From positions 127,950 through 191,949 of the forward strand of contig NZ_FTMZ01000003.1 in NCBI RefSeq assembly GCF_900156335.1: 64,000 nucleotides of DNA. Reading direction: 5' to 3'. Numbering within the stretch: position 1 is the stretch's first letter; each line of letters starts with the position of its first letter. The notes beneath the pieces are model-generated. The model had not been told where the DNA came from. It did no database searches and was given only the letters and a program-made list of their open reading frames with translations. The DNA is from Sphaerotilus natans (lineage in GTDB: Bacteria > Pseudomonadota > Gammaproteobacteria > Burkholderiales > Burkholderiaceae_C). The translations under genes were made by a program, and so were the position numbers. Of this stretch, positions 43,125 through 53,472 are shown piece after piece.

Positions 43125-43208
43125 TCGCCGGTTTCACGCTGGCGAGGAACAACACGGCGCAGATCGGTTCCATCCGCGACCGCAAGTGAAACCATCAATC
43201 CGGAACCG
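43125..43208 (+). promoter_or_regulatory. Candidate S15 autoregulatory pseudoknot in the rpsO leader
   Basis: Two crossing helices can form. GGTTTCAC (43130-43137) pairs with GTGAAACC (43186-43193), eight pairs, and CGGTTCC (43165-43171) pairs with GGAACCG (43202-43208), seven pairs. The first partner is also the loop of a hairpin TCGCC/GGCGA (43125-43129 and 43141-43145). The second helix ends just before the ribosome site and ATG. E. coli S15 represses its own mRNA by stabilising a pseudoknot at this place; here the position fits but the sequence differs. Confidence 0.5.
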
Positions 43209-43219
43209 AAGGAAATCAC

Positions 43220-43483
43220 ATGTCCGAAATCAACAAGGCCGAGATCGTCGCCTCCAACGCCCGTGGCGCCGCCGACACCGGTTCTCCTGAAGTCCAGGTC
43301 GCGCTGCTGACCGCGCGCATCAACCACCTGACCCCGCACTTCAAGGCCAACAAGAAGGACCACCACGGTCGTCGCGGCCTGCTGCGCATGGTCAGCCGCC
43401 GCCGCAAGCTGCTGGACTACCTGAAGGCCAAGGACGCCGACCGCTATGTCGCGCTGATCCAGAAGCTGGGCCTGCGCAAGTAA
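43220..43483 (+). CDS. rpsO: 30S ribosomal protein S15
   Basis: This 87-residue protein is close to the usual S15 length (88-89). The conserved core is complete: [48 protein letters not shown] and the C-terminal [10 protein letters not shown]15 binds the central domain of 16S rRNA early in 30S assembly. The ATG at 43220 follows AAGGAAAT. It sits in the standard rpsO-pnp order, with a terminator-like hairpin between the two genes. Confidence 0.98.
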   Translation: MSEINKAEIVASNARGAADTGSPEVQVALLTARINHLTPHFKANKKDHHGRRGLLRMVSRRRKLLDYLKAKDADRYVALIQKLGLRK

Positions 43484-43500
43484 TCTGCGCATGCATGCGA

Positions 43501-43540
43501 AGAGCCTGTCTGGATCAGCCAGCACAGGCTCTTTGTTTTT
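43501..43540 (+). terminator. Intrinsic terminator or attenuator between rpsO and pnp
   Basis: A 9-bp stem AGAGCCTGT/ACAGGCTCT (43501-43509 and 43524-43532) is followed by TTGTTTTT. As in E. coli, partial read-through would allow both a short rpsO mRNA and a long rpsO-pnp mRNA. Confidence 0.85.
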
Positions 43541-43581
43541 CTGAATTCTGTCCTTTCGGTCGCGCGTGGGCGCTGCTGTGT

Positions 43582-43626
43582 CATTCCACCGAGGTCGCTC
43601 CAGCGGCCTGCGGCTTCGGTGGAATG
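43582..43626 (+). promoter_or_regulatory. Long leader hairpin upstream of pnp
   Basis: CATTCCACCGA (43582-43592) and TCGGTGGAATG (43616-43626) form a perfect 11-bp stem with a 23-base loop, 46 bases before the pnp start. No T-run follows, so it is not a terminator. E. coli pnp mRNA has a long leader stem cut by RNase III that lets PNPase destroy its own message; this hairpin is placed to act the same way. Confidence 0.5.
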
Positions 43627-43672
43627 GCATCCCAGCCGCGGTGACCGGGACCCTCACACGGAAACCGCCTCC

Positions 43673-45985
43673 ATGACCCTGTTCAACAAAGTCACCAAGA
43701 CCTTCACCTGGGGCCAGCACACCGTCACGCTGGAAACCGGCGAGATCTCGCGCCAGGCCTCCGGCGCCGTCATCGTCAACATCGACGACACCGTGGTGCT
43801 GGCCACCGTGGTCGGTGCCAAGGGCGCCAAGCCGGGCCAGGACTTCTTCCCGCTGACCGTCGACTACATCGAGAAGACCTACGCCGCCGGCAAGATCCCG
43901 GGCAGCTTCTTCAAGCGCGAGGCCAAGCCCTCCGAGCTGGAAGTGCTGACCAGCCGCCTGATCGACCGTCCGCTGCGCCCGCTGTTCCCGGAAGGCTTCT
44001 ACAACGAGGTGCATGTCGTCGTGCACCTGCTGTCGCTGAATCCGGAAGTCTCGGCCGACATCGCCGCGCTGATCGGCTCGTCGGCCGCGCTGGCGATCTC
44101 GGGCATCCCGTTCAACGGCCCGGTCGGCGCCGCGCGCGTGGGCTATGTCAACGGCGAGTACGTGCTCAACCCCGGCCCGACGCAGCTGAAGTCCTCCAAG
44201 CTGGACCTGGTCGTCGCCGGCACCGAGGCGGCCGTGCTGATGGTCGAGTCCGAGGCCGACCAGCTGTCGGAAGAAGTGATGCTCGGCGGCGTGAGCTTCG
44301 GCCACGCCCAGGCCAAGGTCGCGATCGCCGCGATCAACGATCTGGTGCGTGACGCCGGCAAGCCGGACTGGATCGAGGCCGGCCTGTGGACCCCGCCGGC
44401 CAAGAACGAGCCGCTGATCGCCAAGGTCGAGGAATTCGGTCTGGCCAAGATCCAGGCCGCCTACCAGATCCGCTCCAAGCAGGCCCGCACCCAGGCCTGC
44501 CGCGCCGCCTACGCCGAGACCAAGGCCGCGCTGAGCGCCGCCGGCGTCGAGTTCGACGGCGTCGAGGTCGACAACCTGCTGTTCGAGCTGGAAGCCAAGA
44601 CCGTGCGTGGCCAGATCCTGGCCGGCGAGCCGCGCATCGACGGCCGCGACACCCGCACCGTGCGCCCGATCGAGATCCGCACCGGCGTGCTGCCGCGCAC
44701 CCACGGCTCGGCGCTGTTCACCCGTGGCGAGACGCAGGCGCTGGTCGTCGCGACCCTGGGCACCGACCAGGACGCGCAGCGCATCGATGCACTGGCCGGC
44801 GAGTTCCGCGACACCTTCCTGTTCCACTACAACATGCCCCCGTTCGCCACCGGCGAAGTGGGCCGCATGGGCTCGACCAAGCGCCGCGAGACCGGCCACG
44901 GCCGCCTGGCCAAGCGCGCGCTGGTGCCGCTGCTGCCGAACAAGGAAGACTTCGCCTACACCATCCGCGTCGTCTCGGAGATCACCGAGTCGAACGGCTC
45001 CTCCAGCATGGCCTCGGTCTGCGGCGGCTGCCTGGCGATGATGGACGCCGGCGTGCCGATGAAGGCGCATGTCGCCGGCATCGCGATGGGCCTGATCAAG
45101 GAAGGCAACAAGTTCGCCGTCCTGACCGACATCCTGGGCGACGAGGACCACCTCGGCGACATGGACTTCAAGGTGGCCGGCACCACCGCCGGCGTGACCG
45201 CGCTGCAGATGGACATCAAGATCCAGGGCATCACCCCGGAAATCATGCAGGTCGCGCTGGCCCAGGCCAAGGAAGCCCGTCTGCACATCCTGGGCAAGAT
45301 GACCGAGGCCGTGTCGGGCGCCAACACCGAGGTGTCCGAGTTCGCGCCGCGCCTCTACACCATGAAGATCAATCCGGAGAAGATCCGCGACGTGATCGGC
45401 AAGGGCGGCTCGGTGATCCGCGCGCTGACCGAGGAGACCGGCTGTCAGATCGACATCGGCGAGGATGGCACCATCACCATCGCCTCGACCGACGCGGTCA
45501 AGGCCGAGGAGGCCAAGAAGCGCATCGCCGACATCACCGCCGAGGCCGAGATCGGCAAGGTCTATGAAGGCCCGGTCACCAAGATCCTGGACTTCGGCGC
45601 GCTGATCAACATCCTGCCGGGCAAGGATGGCCTGCTGCACATCAGCCAGATCGCCCACCAGCGCGTCGAGAAGGTCACCGACTTCCTGACCGAAGGCCAG
45701 ATGGTCAAGGTCAAGGTGCTGGAGACCGACGAGAAGGGCCGCATCAAGCTGTCGATGAAGGCGCTGATCGAGCGTCCGGAAGGCATGGAAGAGGAGCGCT
45801 TCGAGCGCGCCCCGCGCCGCGAGTACGGCGACCGCCCGGAGCGTGGCGATCGCGGCCCGCGCCGTGACCGTGGCGACCGCGGTGATCGTGGCGACCGCAC
45901 CGAGCGCCCGCCGCGTGGCGAGCAGTCGGCGGCGCCCGGCGCTGGCGACGAGGTCGCTGACCAGCAGCAACAGCAGCAGCAGTGA
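43673..45985 (+). CDS. pnp: Polynucleotide phosphorylase
   Basis: This 770-residue enzyme degrades RNA 3' to 5' with phosphate and is the exonuclease of the degradosome. The ATG at 43673 opens the usual [17 protein letters not shown]. Two RNase PH domains (about 1-230 and 310-540; second-domain motifs [13 protein letters not shown] and [15 protein letters not shown]), a KH domain ([16 protein letters not shown]) and an S1 domain ([17 protein letters not shown] to RIKLSMKAL) are complete. An unusual tail of about 77 residues carries RGDRG-type repeats and ends in seven glutamines. A leader hairpin suggests autoregulation. A weak Shine-Dalgarno precedes it. Confidence 0.97.
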   Translation: MTLFNKVTKTFTWGQHTVTLETGEISRQASGAVIVNIDDTVVLATVVGAKGAKPGQDFFPLTVDYIEKTYAAGKIPGSFFKREAKPSELEVLTSRLIDRPLRPLFPEGFYNEVHVVVHLLSLNPEVSADIAALIGSSAALAISGIPFNGPVGAARVGYVNGEYVLNPGPTQLKSSKLDLVVAGTEAAVLMVESEADQLSEEVMLGGVSFGHAQAKVAIAAINDLVRDAGKPDWIEAGLWTPPAKNEPLIAKVEEFGLAKIQAAYQIRSKQARTQACRAAYAETKAALSAAGVEFDGVEVDNLLFELEAKTVRGQILAGEPRIDGRDTRTVRPIEIRTGVLPRTHGSALFTRGETQALVVATLGTDQDAQRIDALAGEFRDTFLFHYNMPPFATGEVGRMGSTKRRETGHGRLAKRALVPLLPNKEDFAYTIRVVSEITESNGSSSMASVCGGCLAMMDAGVPMKAHVAGIAMGLIKEGNKFAVLTDILGDEDHLGDMDFKVAGTTAGVTALQMDIKIQGITPEIMQVALAQAKEARLHILGKMTEAVSGANTEVSEFAPRLYTMKINPEKIRDVIGKGGSVIRALTEETGCQIDIGEDGTITIASTDAVKAEEAKKRIADITAEAEIGKVYEGPVTKILDFGALINILPGKDGLLHISQIAHQRVEKVTDFLTEGQMVKVKVLETDEKGRIKLSMKALIERPEGMEEERFERAPRREYGDRPERGDRGPRRDRGDRGDRGDRTERPPRGEQSAAPGAGDEVADQQQQQQQ

Positions 45986-46029
45986 TGCGCCGCTGAGCTG
46001 CAGCGCATGAGCGGACGGAGGACGACACG

Positions 46030-47031
46030 ATGAAGGCCATCGAGATCACGCGCCCCGGCGCCCCCGAGGTGCTGGTGCAGGGCACGCGCCCCGACCCGGT
46101 GCCGGGTGCGGGCGAGGTGCTGATCCGCGTGGCCGCCAGCGGCGTCAACCGTCCCGACGTGCTGCAGCGCAGGGGCGCGTATCCGCCGCCGCCGGGTGCC
46201 TCCGATCTGCCGGGCCTGGAGGTGGCGGGCGTCATCGTGGACGGCGACGCCGCCGCGATGGCCGCGGCCGGCCTGTCGATCGGCCAGCGCGTGTGCGCGC
46301 TGACGCCGGGCGGCGGCTACGCCGAGCTGTGCGTGACGCCGGCGGTGCAGTGCCTGCCGGTGCCGGACGGCCTGTCCGACCTGGAGGCGGCCAGCCTGCC
46401 CGAGACCTTCTTCACCGTCTGGTCGAACGTCTTCATGCGCGGCGCGCTGCAGCCCGGCGAGACCTTCCTGGTCCAGGGCGGCACCAGTGGCATCGGCGTG
46501 ACCGCGATCCAGCTGGCCAAGGTCTTCGGCGCCACGGTCATCGCCACCGCCGGCAGCGACGACAAGTGCCAGGCCTGCCTCGCGCTGGGCGCCGACCATG
46601 CGATCAACTACCGCACGGCCGACTTCCAGGCCGAGGCGCTGCGCCTGACCGGCGGTCGGGGCGTGGACGTCATCCTCGACATGGTCGCGGGCGACTATGT
46701 CGCGCGCGAGGTCGCCTGTCTGGCCGAGGACGGTCGCCTGGTCATCATCGCGGTGCAGGGCGGCACGAAGGCGCAGCTCGACGCCGGCCTGGTGCTGCGC
46801 CGCCGGCTGACGGTGACCGGCTCCACGCTGCGGCCGCGCTCGGTCGCCTTCAAGGGCGAGATCGCCGCGGCGCTGCGCCGCCAGGTCTGGCCGCTGCTGG
46901 CGTCCGGTCGCATCCGCCCGGTCATCCATGCGGTGCTGCCGGCGGCCGAGGCCGCCGCCGCCCATGCGCTGATGGAGTCGAACCAGCATGTCGGCAAGAT
47001 CATGCTGCGCTGGGACACGCTCCCGGCCTGA
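46030..47031 (+). CDS. NAD(P)H quinone oxidoreductase, zinc-independent MDR (PIG3-like)
   Basis: This 333-residue medium-chain reductase begins MKAIEITRPGAPEVL with a GroES-like domain (VNRPDVLQRRGAYPPPPGASDLPGLEVAGVI) and a Rossmann domain with VQGGTSGIGVTAIQLAKVFGA for NADPH. Catalytic zinc ligands are absent, as in quinone oxidoreductases. The pattern is closest to the PIG3/TIGR02824 group. It reduces quinones or other electrophiles. GGAGGA precedes ATG 46030. It lies between pnp and tpiA; a gap of 42 bases before tpiA suggests co-transcription. Confidence 0.9.
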   Translation: MKAIEITRPGAPEVLVQGTRPDPVPGAGEVLIRVAASGVNRPDVLQRRGAYPPPPGASDLPGLEVAGVIVDGDAAAMAAAGLSIGQRVCALTPGGGYAELCVTPAVQCLPVPDGLSDLEAASLPETFFTVWSNVFMRGALQPGETFLVQGGTSGIGVTAIQLAKVFGATVIATAGSDDKCQACLALGADHAINYRTADFQAEALRLTGGRGVDVILDMVAGDYVAREVACLAEDGRLVIIAVQGGTKAQLDAGLVLRRRLTVTGSTLRPRSVAFKGEIAAALRRQVWPLLASGRIRPVIHAVLPAAEAAAAHALMESNQHVGKIMLRWDTLPA

Positions 47032-47073
47032 GGCATTGCGGATTTCTCAACTCGATATCGATAGGGACTGAAG

Positions 47074-47823
47074 ATGACGACACGTCGCAAACTGGTGGTG
47101 GGCAACTGGAAGATGCACGGCAGCCATGCCGCCAACGCCGAACTGCTGCAGGGCATCCTGGCCGCGCGTCCGTTCGCGGCCGCCGATGTGGCGGTCTGCG
47201 CGCCGTTCCCCTACCTGTCCGAGGTCGCGGTGACGCTGGCCAACAGCGGCGTGGCCTGGGGCGCGCAGGATGTCTCGGCGCACGCGCAGGGCGCCTACAC
47301 CGGCGAGGTCTCGGCGGCGATGCTGCAGGAATTCGGCTGCCGCTTCGCGATCGTCGGCCACTCGGAGCGTCGCGCCTACCACGGCGAGACCGACCAGCAG
47401 GTCGCCGACAAGGCACAGGCCGCACTGTCCAAGGGCCTGACGCCGATCGTCTGCGTCGGCGAGACGCTGGCGCAGCGCGAGGCTGGCGAGACCGAGGCGG
47501 TCGTCAAGCGCCAGCTCTCGGCGGTGATCCACACGCTGGGCCAGTGCATCGGCGAGATTGTGGTCGCCTACGAGCCGGTCTGGGCGATCGGCACCGGCCG
47601 CACCGCCTCGCCCGAGCAGGCGCAGGCGGTCCATGCGGTGCTGCGCGCTCAGCTTGCAGCAGCCACCGCGCGTGCAGCGGACATGAAGCTGCTCTATGGT
47701 GGCAGCGTCAAGCCTGACAACGCCGCGATCCTTTTTTCCCAGGCCGACATCGATGGCGGCCTGATCGGCGGTGCAGCGCTGAAGGCGGCGGATTTCGTCG
47801 CCATCGCGCGGGCCGCAGGCTGA
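47074..47823 (+). CDS. tpiA: Triosephosphate isomerase
   Basis: This 249-residue TIM-barrel enzyme of glycolysis and gluconeogenesis interconverts dihydroxyacetone phosphate and glyceraldehyde 3-phosphate. Catalytic residues are all present: N11 and K13 in GNWKMHG, H96 in IVGHSERR and E167 in [11 protein letters not shown]. The phosphate loops LYGGSVKP and GGLIGGAAL follow. ATG 47074 gives the standard length. The tpiA-secG order ahead of nuo is conserved in many Burkholderiales. Confidence 0.98.
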   Translation: MTTRRKLVVGNWKMHGSHAANAELLQGILAARPFAAADVAVCAPFPYLSEVAVTLANSGVAWGAQDVSAHAQGAYTGEVSAAMLQEFGCRFAIVGHSERRAYHGETDQQVADKAQAALSKGLTPIVCVGETLAQREAGETEAVVKRQLSAVIHTLGQCIGEIVVAYEPVWAIGTGRTASPEQAQAVHAVLRAQLAAATARAADMKLLYGGSVKPDNAAILFSQADIDGGLIGGAALKAADFVAIARAAG

Positions 47824-47871
47824 CAGTCGCGCACGGGGCGCGCTTCAGCGGTCTTTCTCGGAGTCTTCTCG

Positions 47872-48249
47872 ATGCAAGTGATGATGAATATCGTGCTGCT
47901 GCTGCAGATGGCGGCGGCGGTGGCGATGATCGGGCTGGTGCTGGTCCAGCAGGGCAAGGGGGCCGACATGGGGGCCTCCTTTGGCGGCGGCGCCTCGGGC
48001 AGCCTGTTCGGTGCGACCGGCAGCGCCAACTTCCTGTCGCGCTCGACCGCGATCGCGGCCACGGTGTTCTTCCTGTGCACCCTGGCGCTGGCCTACTTCG
48101 GCAACCTGCGTCCGCAAGATTCCGGCAGCAGCATTCTTGACCGGGCTTCGGCGCCGGTGGCGGCCAGCGCGCCGGCCTCCGCGGCTCCGGCTGCTGCACA
48201 GATCCCGGGTCTGGTCGCTCCGGCGGCCTCCGTGCCGGCCTCGCGCTGA
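47872..48249 (+). CDS. secG: Protein-export membrane protein SecG
   Basis: This 125-residue SecYEG subunit assists preprotein translocation. Two membrane helices (about 5-22 and 56-75) flank the conserved cytoplasmic loop VLVQQGKGADMGASFGGGASGSLFGATGS. The C-terminal 45 residues are an Ala/Pro/Ser-rich extension typical of longer proteobacterial SecG proteins. ATG 47872 follows 48 bases after tpiA. Confidence 0.96.
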   Translation: MQVMMNIVLLLQMAAAVAMIGLVLVQQGKGADMGASFGGGASGSLFGATGSANFLSRSTAIAATVFFLCTLALAYFGNLRPQDSGSSILDRASAPVAASAPASAAPAAAQIPGLVAPAASVPASR

Positions 48250-48347
48250 GCCGCGACCTGCGCCTTCTCGGGAGGGGTGACTGGATTCATCGAAGTGGTG
48301 AATTCGATACACACTCTCGAGATCGTCACGGCAAGAGTGGCAGGGGC

Positions 48348-48376
48348 TTGAGATAAACCCTGAGCCACGCTAGAAT
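48348..48376 (+). promoter_or_regulatory. Sigma70 promoter for tRNA-Leu and probably nuo
   Basis: TTGAGA (48348-48353) and TAGAAT (48371-48376) are separated by exactly 17 bases, a near-consensus vegetative promoter. The start would be near 48383, about 110 bases before the tRNA. A stem CTGCCA/TGGCAG (48424-48429 and 48460-48465) lies in that leader and could help 5' processing. Confidence 0.75.
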
Positions 48377-48493
48377 TCATGTCTGTGCTGAAGAGCAAAC
48401 CTCAGGCAAATCAGCTGCAGCAACTGCCAGATAATCCAGCATCTTCTTGATGGATCTTTTGGCAGGATCGTGAAGCACGATCAACAACCCGAT

Positions 48494-48578
48494 GCCGTCG
48501 TGGTGAAATTGGTAGACACGCTATCTTGAGGGGGTAGTGGCGAAAGCTGTGCGAGTTCGAGTCTCGCCGACGGCACCA
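48494..48578 (+). tRNA. tRNA-Leu (GAG anticodon)
   Basis: The 85-base gene folds as a class II tRNA. The acceptor stem is GCCGTCG/CGACGGC with discriminator A and an encoded CCA. The D arm is TGGTGAAATTGGTAGACA. The anticodon stem CTATC/GGTAG encloses loop TTGAGGG (anticodon GAG, reading CUC/CUU). A variable arm is formed by TGGC-GAAA-GCTGT, and the T arm contains GTTCGAGTC. It matches the layout of E. coli tRNA-Leu(GAG). Its place between secG and nuoA is typical for Betaproteobacteria. Confidence 0.96.
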
Positions 48579-48655
48579 TGAATCAAGTGACACGTGGATC
48601 GATTCCTCATGCGGCAATCGATCCGGCGCCCTGGCAAAGCACAGGGAACAGGTGG

Positions 48656-48714
48656 GCGCGCTGAGCATTCGGTAGGGCACTTCGGTGTCTTCCATGACAG
48701 CGCGCTTTATTTTT
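48656..48714 (+). terminator. Terminator-like attenuator between tRNA-Leu and nuoA
   Basis: GCGCGCT (48656-48662) pairs with AGCGCGC (48699-48705) and is followed by TTTATTTTT. The apical part holds a second hairpin closed by C(TTCG)G near 48675-48690. This could release the tRNA transcript while allowing some read-through into nuoA, 30 bases downstream. Confidence 0.6.
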
Positions 48715-48744
48715 GCCGCACGAGGATCTGCCGAGCCGACCGAC

Positions 48745-49104
48745 ATGAACCTGGAACAATATCTCCCCGTCATTCTGTTCATCCTCGTCGGCATCGGTGT
48801 CGGCGTCGCGCCCCAGATCCTCGGTGCGCTGCTCGGCCCGCATCGCCCTGACCCGGCCAAGAACTCCCCCTACGAGTGCGGCTTCGAGGCCTTCGAGGAT
48901 GCGCGCATGAAGTTCGACGTGCGCTACTACCTCGTCGCGATCCTCTTCATCCTGTTCGACCTCGAGATCGCCTTCCTGTTCCCCTGGGCGGTGTCGCTGC
49001 GTGAAATCGGCGCGACAGGCTTCTGGGCGATGATGATCTTCCTGGGCATCCTGGTCGTCGGGTTTGTCTACGAATGGAAGAAGGGCGCCCTCGACTGGGA
49101 GTGA
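48745..49104 (+). CDS. nuoA: NADH-quinone oxidoreductase subunit A
   Basis: This 119-residue membrane subunit of complex I has three transmembrane helices and the conserved loop [24 protein letters not shown] with the cysteine whose state reports the active/deactive switch in mitochondrial ND3. ATG 48745 (MNLEQYLP) gives the usual length; an upstream in-frame ATG at 48694 lies in the terminator-like hairpin. It is the first gene of the fourteen-gene nuo operon. Confidence 0.97.
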   Translation: MNLEQYLPVILFILVGIGVGVAPQILGALLGPHRPDPAKNSPYECGFEAFEDARMKFDVRYYLVAILFILFDLEIAFLFPWAVSLREIGATGFWAMMIFLGILVVGFVYEWKKGALDWE

Positions 49105-49159
49105 GTTTTCTCCCGGTCCGACAATCGATCGATCACCGCAAGAGCCACGGAAGAACACG

Positions 49160-49636
49160 ATGGGCATTGAAGGCGTTTTGAAAGAAGGCTTCGTCACGAC
49201 GAGTGTCGATGCTCTGATCAACTGGTCGAAGACTGGTTCCCTCTGGCCGATGACTTTCGGTCTGGCGTGCTGTGCCGTCGAGATGATGCATGCGGGTGCG
49301 TCCCGCTACGACATCGACCGCTTCGGCATGCTGTTCCGGCCCAGTCCGCGCCAGTCCGACCTGATGATCGTGGCCGGCACGCTGTGCAACAAGATGGCGC
49401 CGGCGCTGCGCAAGGTCTATGACCAGATGGCCGAGCCGCGCTGGGTGCTGTCGATGGGCTCCTGTGCCAACGGGGGGGGCTACTACCACTACAGCTACTC
49501 GGTCGTGCGCGGCTGCGACCGCGTCGTGCCGGTCGACGTCTACGTCCCGGGCTGCCCCCCGACCGCCGAGGCGCTGCTCTACGGCATCCTGCAGCTGCAG
49601 GCCAAGATCCGCCGCGAGAACACCATCGCGCGCTGA
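49160..49636 (+). CDS. nuoB: NADH-quinone oxidoreductase subunit B
   Basis: This 158-residue subunit holds cluster N2, the last [4Fe-4S] centre before quinone. The ligands are present: adjacent C37-C38 in [10 protein letters not shown]102 in GSCAN and C132 in PGCPP. ATG 49160 follows GGAAGAACACG. It docks with NuoD to form the quinone site. Confidence 0.97.
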   Translation: MGIEGVLKEGFVTTSVDALINWSKTGSLWPMTFGLACCAVEMMHAGASRYDIDRFGMLFRPSPRQSDLMIVAGTLCNKMAPALRKVYDQMAEPRWVLSMGSCANGGGYYHYSYSVVRGCDRVVPVDVYVPGCPPTAEALLYGILQLQAKIRRENTIAR

Positions 49637-49654
49637 TCGCCAAGGGAAATCGAC

Positions 49655-50254
49655 ATGACCCAGAAACTCGACACCCTGCAGGCCGCGCTCGAGCGCATTC
49701 TCGGCGACCGCGTGGCCAAGATGGTTCGCGCGCGCGGCGAGCTGACGATGACCGTCAAGGCGGGCGACTACTTCGCCGTCTGCAAGACGCTGCGTGATCA
49801 CCCGGACCTGGCCTTCGAGCAGCTGATCGACCTGTGCGGCGTGGACTACAGCACCTACCGCGACGGCGAGTACGACGGCCTGCGCTACGCGGTGGTCTCG
49901 CACCTGCTGTCGGTCAGCAAGAACTGGCGCCTGCGCATCAAGGTGTTCGCGACCGATGACGACTTCCCGGTCGTGGCCGCGGTCACGCCGCTGTGGACGG
50001 CCGCCAACTGGTTCGAGCGCGAGGCCTTCGACCTGTACGGCATCGTCTTCGAAGGCCATGAGGATCTGCGTCGCATCCTGACCGACTACGGCTTCATCGG
50101 TCACCCGATGCGCAAGGACTTCCCGGTCACCGGCCATGTCGAGATGCGCTACGACCCCGAGCAGAAGCGCGTGATCTACCAGCCGGTGACGATCGAGCCG
50201 CGCGAGATCACCCCGCGCGTCATCCGCGAAGACAACTACGGCGGTCTGCACTGA
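49655..50254 (+). CDS. nuoC: NADH-quinone oxidoreductase subunit C
   Basis: The 199-residue peripheral-arm subunit has the 30-kDa family signature [20 protein letters not shown]-like stretch near residues 112-132 and [18 protein letters not shown] near 150. It is separate from NuoD, unlike the fused NuoCD of E. coli. AAGGGAAAT precedes the start. Confidence 0.97.
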   Translation: MTQKLDTLQAALERILGDRVAKMVRARGELTMTVKAGDYFAVCKTLRDHPDLAFEQLIDLCGVDYSTYRDGEYDGLRYAVVSHLLSVSKNWRLRIKVFATDDDFPVVAAVTPLWTAANWFEREAFDLYGIVFEGHEDLRRILTDYGFIGHPMRKDFPVTGHVEMRYDPEQKRVIYQPVTIEPREITPRVIREDNYGGLH

Positions 50255-50281
50255 GCGGCGCGGCACCAGAGGTTTTGAGCC

Positions 50282-51535
50282 ATGGCTGAGATCAAGAACT
50301 ACACCCTGAACTTCGGTCCGCAGCACCCGGCGGCCCACGGCGTGCTGCGCCTGGTGCTGGAGCTCGACGGCGAAGTCATCCAGCGTGCGGATCCGCACAT
50401 CGGTCTGCTGCACCGCGCCACCGAGAAGCTGGCCGAGCACAAGACCTTCATCCAGTCGCTGCCGTACATGGACCGTCTCGACTACGTGTCGATGATGTGC
50501 AACGAGCATGCGTACTGCCTGGCGATCGAGAAGCTGCTCGGCATCGAGGTGCCGGAACGCGCGCAGTACATCCGCGTGATGTTCAGCGAGATCACCCGCC
50601 TGCTGAACCATCTGCTGTGGCTGGGCTGCCACGGCATGGACTGCGGCGCGATGAACATGCTGATCTACTGCTTCCGCGAGCGGGAAGACCTGTTCGACAT
50701 GTACGAGGCGGTGTCGGGCGCGCGCATGCATGCGGCCTATTTCCGTCCGGGCGGCGTCTACCGCGACCTGCCGGACTCGATGCCGCAGTACAAGGTCAGC
50801 AAGATCCGCAACGCCAAGGCGATGGCCAAGCTCAACGAGAACCGCCAGGGCTCGATGCTTGACTTCATCGAGGACTTCGTCCGCCGCTTCCCGAAGCTGG
50901 TCGACGAGTACGAGACGCTGCTGACCGACAACCGCATCTGGAAGCAGCGCACCGTCGGCATCGGCGTGGTGAGCCCGGAGCGTGCGCTCAACCTGGGTCT
51001 GACCGGCGCGATGCTGCGCGGCTCGGGCATCGCGTGGGATCTGCGCAAGACGCAGCCCTACGATGTCTATGACCGCATGCAGTTCGACATCCCGGTGGGC
51101 GTCAACGGCGACACCTACGACCGCTATCTGGTCCGTGTCGAGGAGATGCGCCAGTCGAACCGCATCATCCAGCAGTGCGTGGACTGGCTGCGCAAGAACC
51201 CCGGCCCGGTCATCACCGACAACCACAAGGTCGCTCCGCCCTCGCGCGTCGAGATGAAGACCTCGATGGAAGAGCTGATCCACCACTTCAAGCTCTTCTC
51301 CGAAGGCTTCCACGTCCCCGAGGGCGAGGCCTACGCGGCGGTCGAGCACCCGAAGGGCGAGTTCGGCATCTATCTGATCAGCGACGGGGCCAACAAGCCC
51401 TATCGCATGAAGATCCGCCCGCCCGGCTATGTGCATCTGGCGGCGCTCGACGAGATGTCGCGCGGCCACATGATCGCCGACGCGGTCGCCATCATCGGCA
51501 CGATGGACGTCGTGTTCGGCGAGATCGACCGCTGA
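50282..51535 (+). CDS. nuoD: NADH-quinone oxidoreductase subunit D
   Basis: This 417-residue 49-kDa subunit lines the quinone pocket with NuoB. Conserved pieces include [14 protein letters not shown] (quinone-site histidine), [39 protein letters not shown], and the C-terminal GEIDR. The length matches unfused NuoD of Betaproteobacteria. Confidence 0.98.
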   Translation: MAEIKNYTLNFGPQHPAAHGVLRLVLELDGEVIQRADPHIGLLHRATEKLAEHKTFIQSLPYMDRLDYVSMMCNEHAYCLAIEKLLGIEVPERAQYIRVMFSEITRLLNHLLWLGCHGMDCGAMNMLIYCFREREDLFDMYEAVSGARMHAAYFRPGGVYRDLPDSMPQYKVSKIRNAKAMAKLNENRQGSMLDFIEDFVRRFPKLVDEYETLLTDNRIWKQRTVGIGVVSPERALNLGLTGAMLRGSGIAWDLRKTQPYDVYDRMQFDIPVGVNGDTYDRYLVRVEEMRQSNRIIQQCVDWLRKNPGPVITDNHKVAPPSRVEMKTSMEELIHHFKLFSEGFHVPEGEAYAAVEHPKGEFGIYLISDGANKPYRMKIRPPGYVHLAALDEMSRGHMIADAVAIIGTMDVVFGEIDR

Positions 51536-51570
51536 GTCCGAAGATCACTGAAGTCCGCTGAGAACCATCC

Positions 51571-52083
51571 ATGTTCAGTGAAGCCACCCTGGCGCGGTTC
51601 GCGCGCGAAGTTGCCAAGTACCCGGCCGAGCAGAAGCAGTCGGCCGTGATGGCGTGTCTGTCGATCGCCCAGCAGGAGCAGGGCTGGGTCTCGCCGGAGG
51701 CCGAGAAGGCCATCGCCGACTATCTGGGCATGGCCCCGATCGCGGTGCGCGAGGTCACGACCTTCTACAACATGTACAACCAGCGTCCGGTCGGTCAGTT
51801 CAAGCTGAACGTCTGCACCAACCTGCCGTGCCAGCTGCGCGACGGCCAGAAGGCGCTGGAGAAGCTGTGCAAGGAGCTCGGCATCGAGGACGGCGGCACC
51901 ACGCCCGACGGCGTGTTCACCGTGCAGAAGTGCGAGTGCCTGGGTGCCTGCGCCGACGCGCCGGTGATGCTGGTCAACGATCGCCAGATGCTCAGCTACA
52001 TGAGCGATGACCGCCTGAAGGAGCTGGTGAAGGTGCTGCGTGCCAGCGCCAAGCCGGCCGCCGCGGCCGCCAAGAAGAACTGA
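51571..52083 (+). CDS. nuoE: NADH-quinone oxidoreductase subunit E
   Basis: This 170-residue thioredoxin-like subunit carries the [2Fe-2S] cluster N1a, with ligands C82, C87 (VCTNLPCQL), C123 and C127 ([11 protein letters not shown]). It pairs with NuoF in the NADH dehydrogenase tip. A lysine/alanine-rich tail ([10 protein letters not shown]) extends the C-terminus. Confidence 0.97.
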   Translation: MFSEATLARFAREVAKYPAEQKQSAVMACLSIAQQEQGWVSPEAEKAIADYLGMAPIAVREVTTFYNMYNQRPVGQFKLNVCTNLPCQLRDGQKALEKLCKELGIEDGGTTPDGVFTVQKCECLGACADAPVMLVNDRQMLSYMSDDRLKELVKVLRASAKPAAAAAKKN

Positions 52084-52099
52084 ACGGAGTGGACAGGCC

Positions 52100-53452
<1,353 letters not shown>

Positions 53453-53472
53453 TCTGATCGGGGCAGACGAAC

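Noticed and set aside
48379-48450. A 23-codon leader peptide before tRNA-Leu
   Set aside because: Its ATG lies upstream of the predicted transcription start (about 48383), so it would not be in the transcript.
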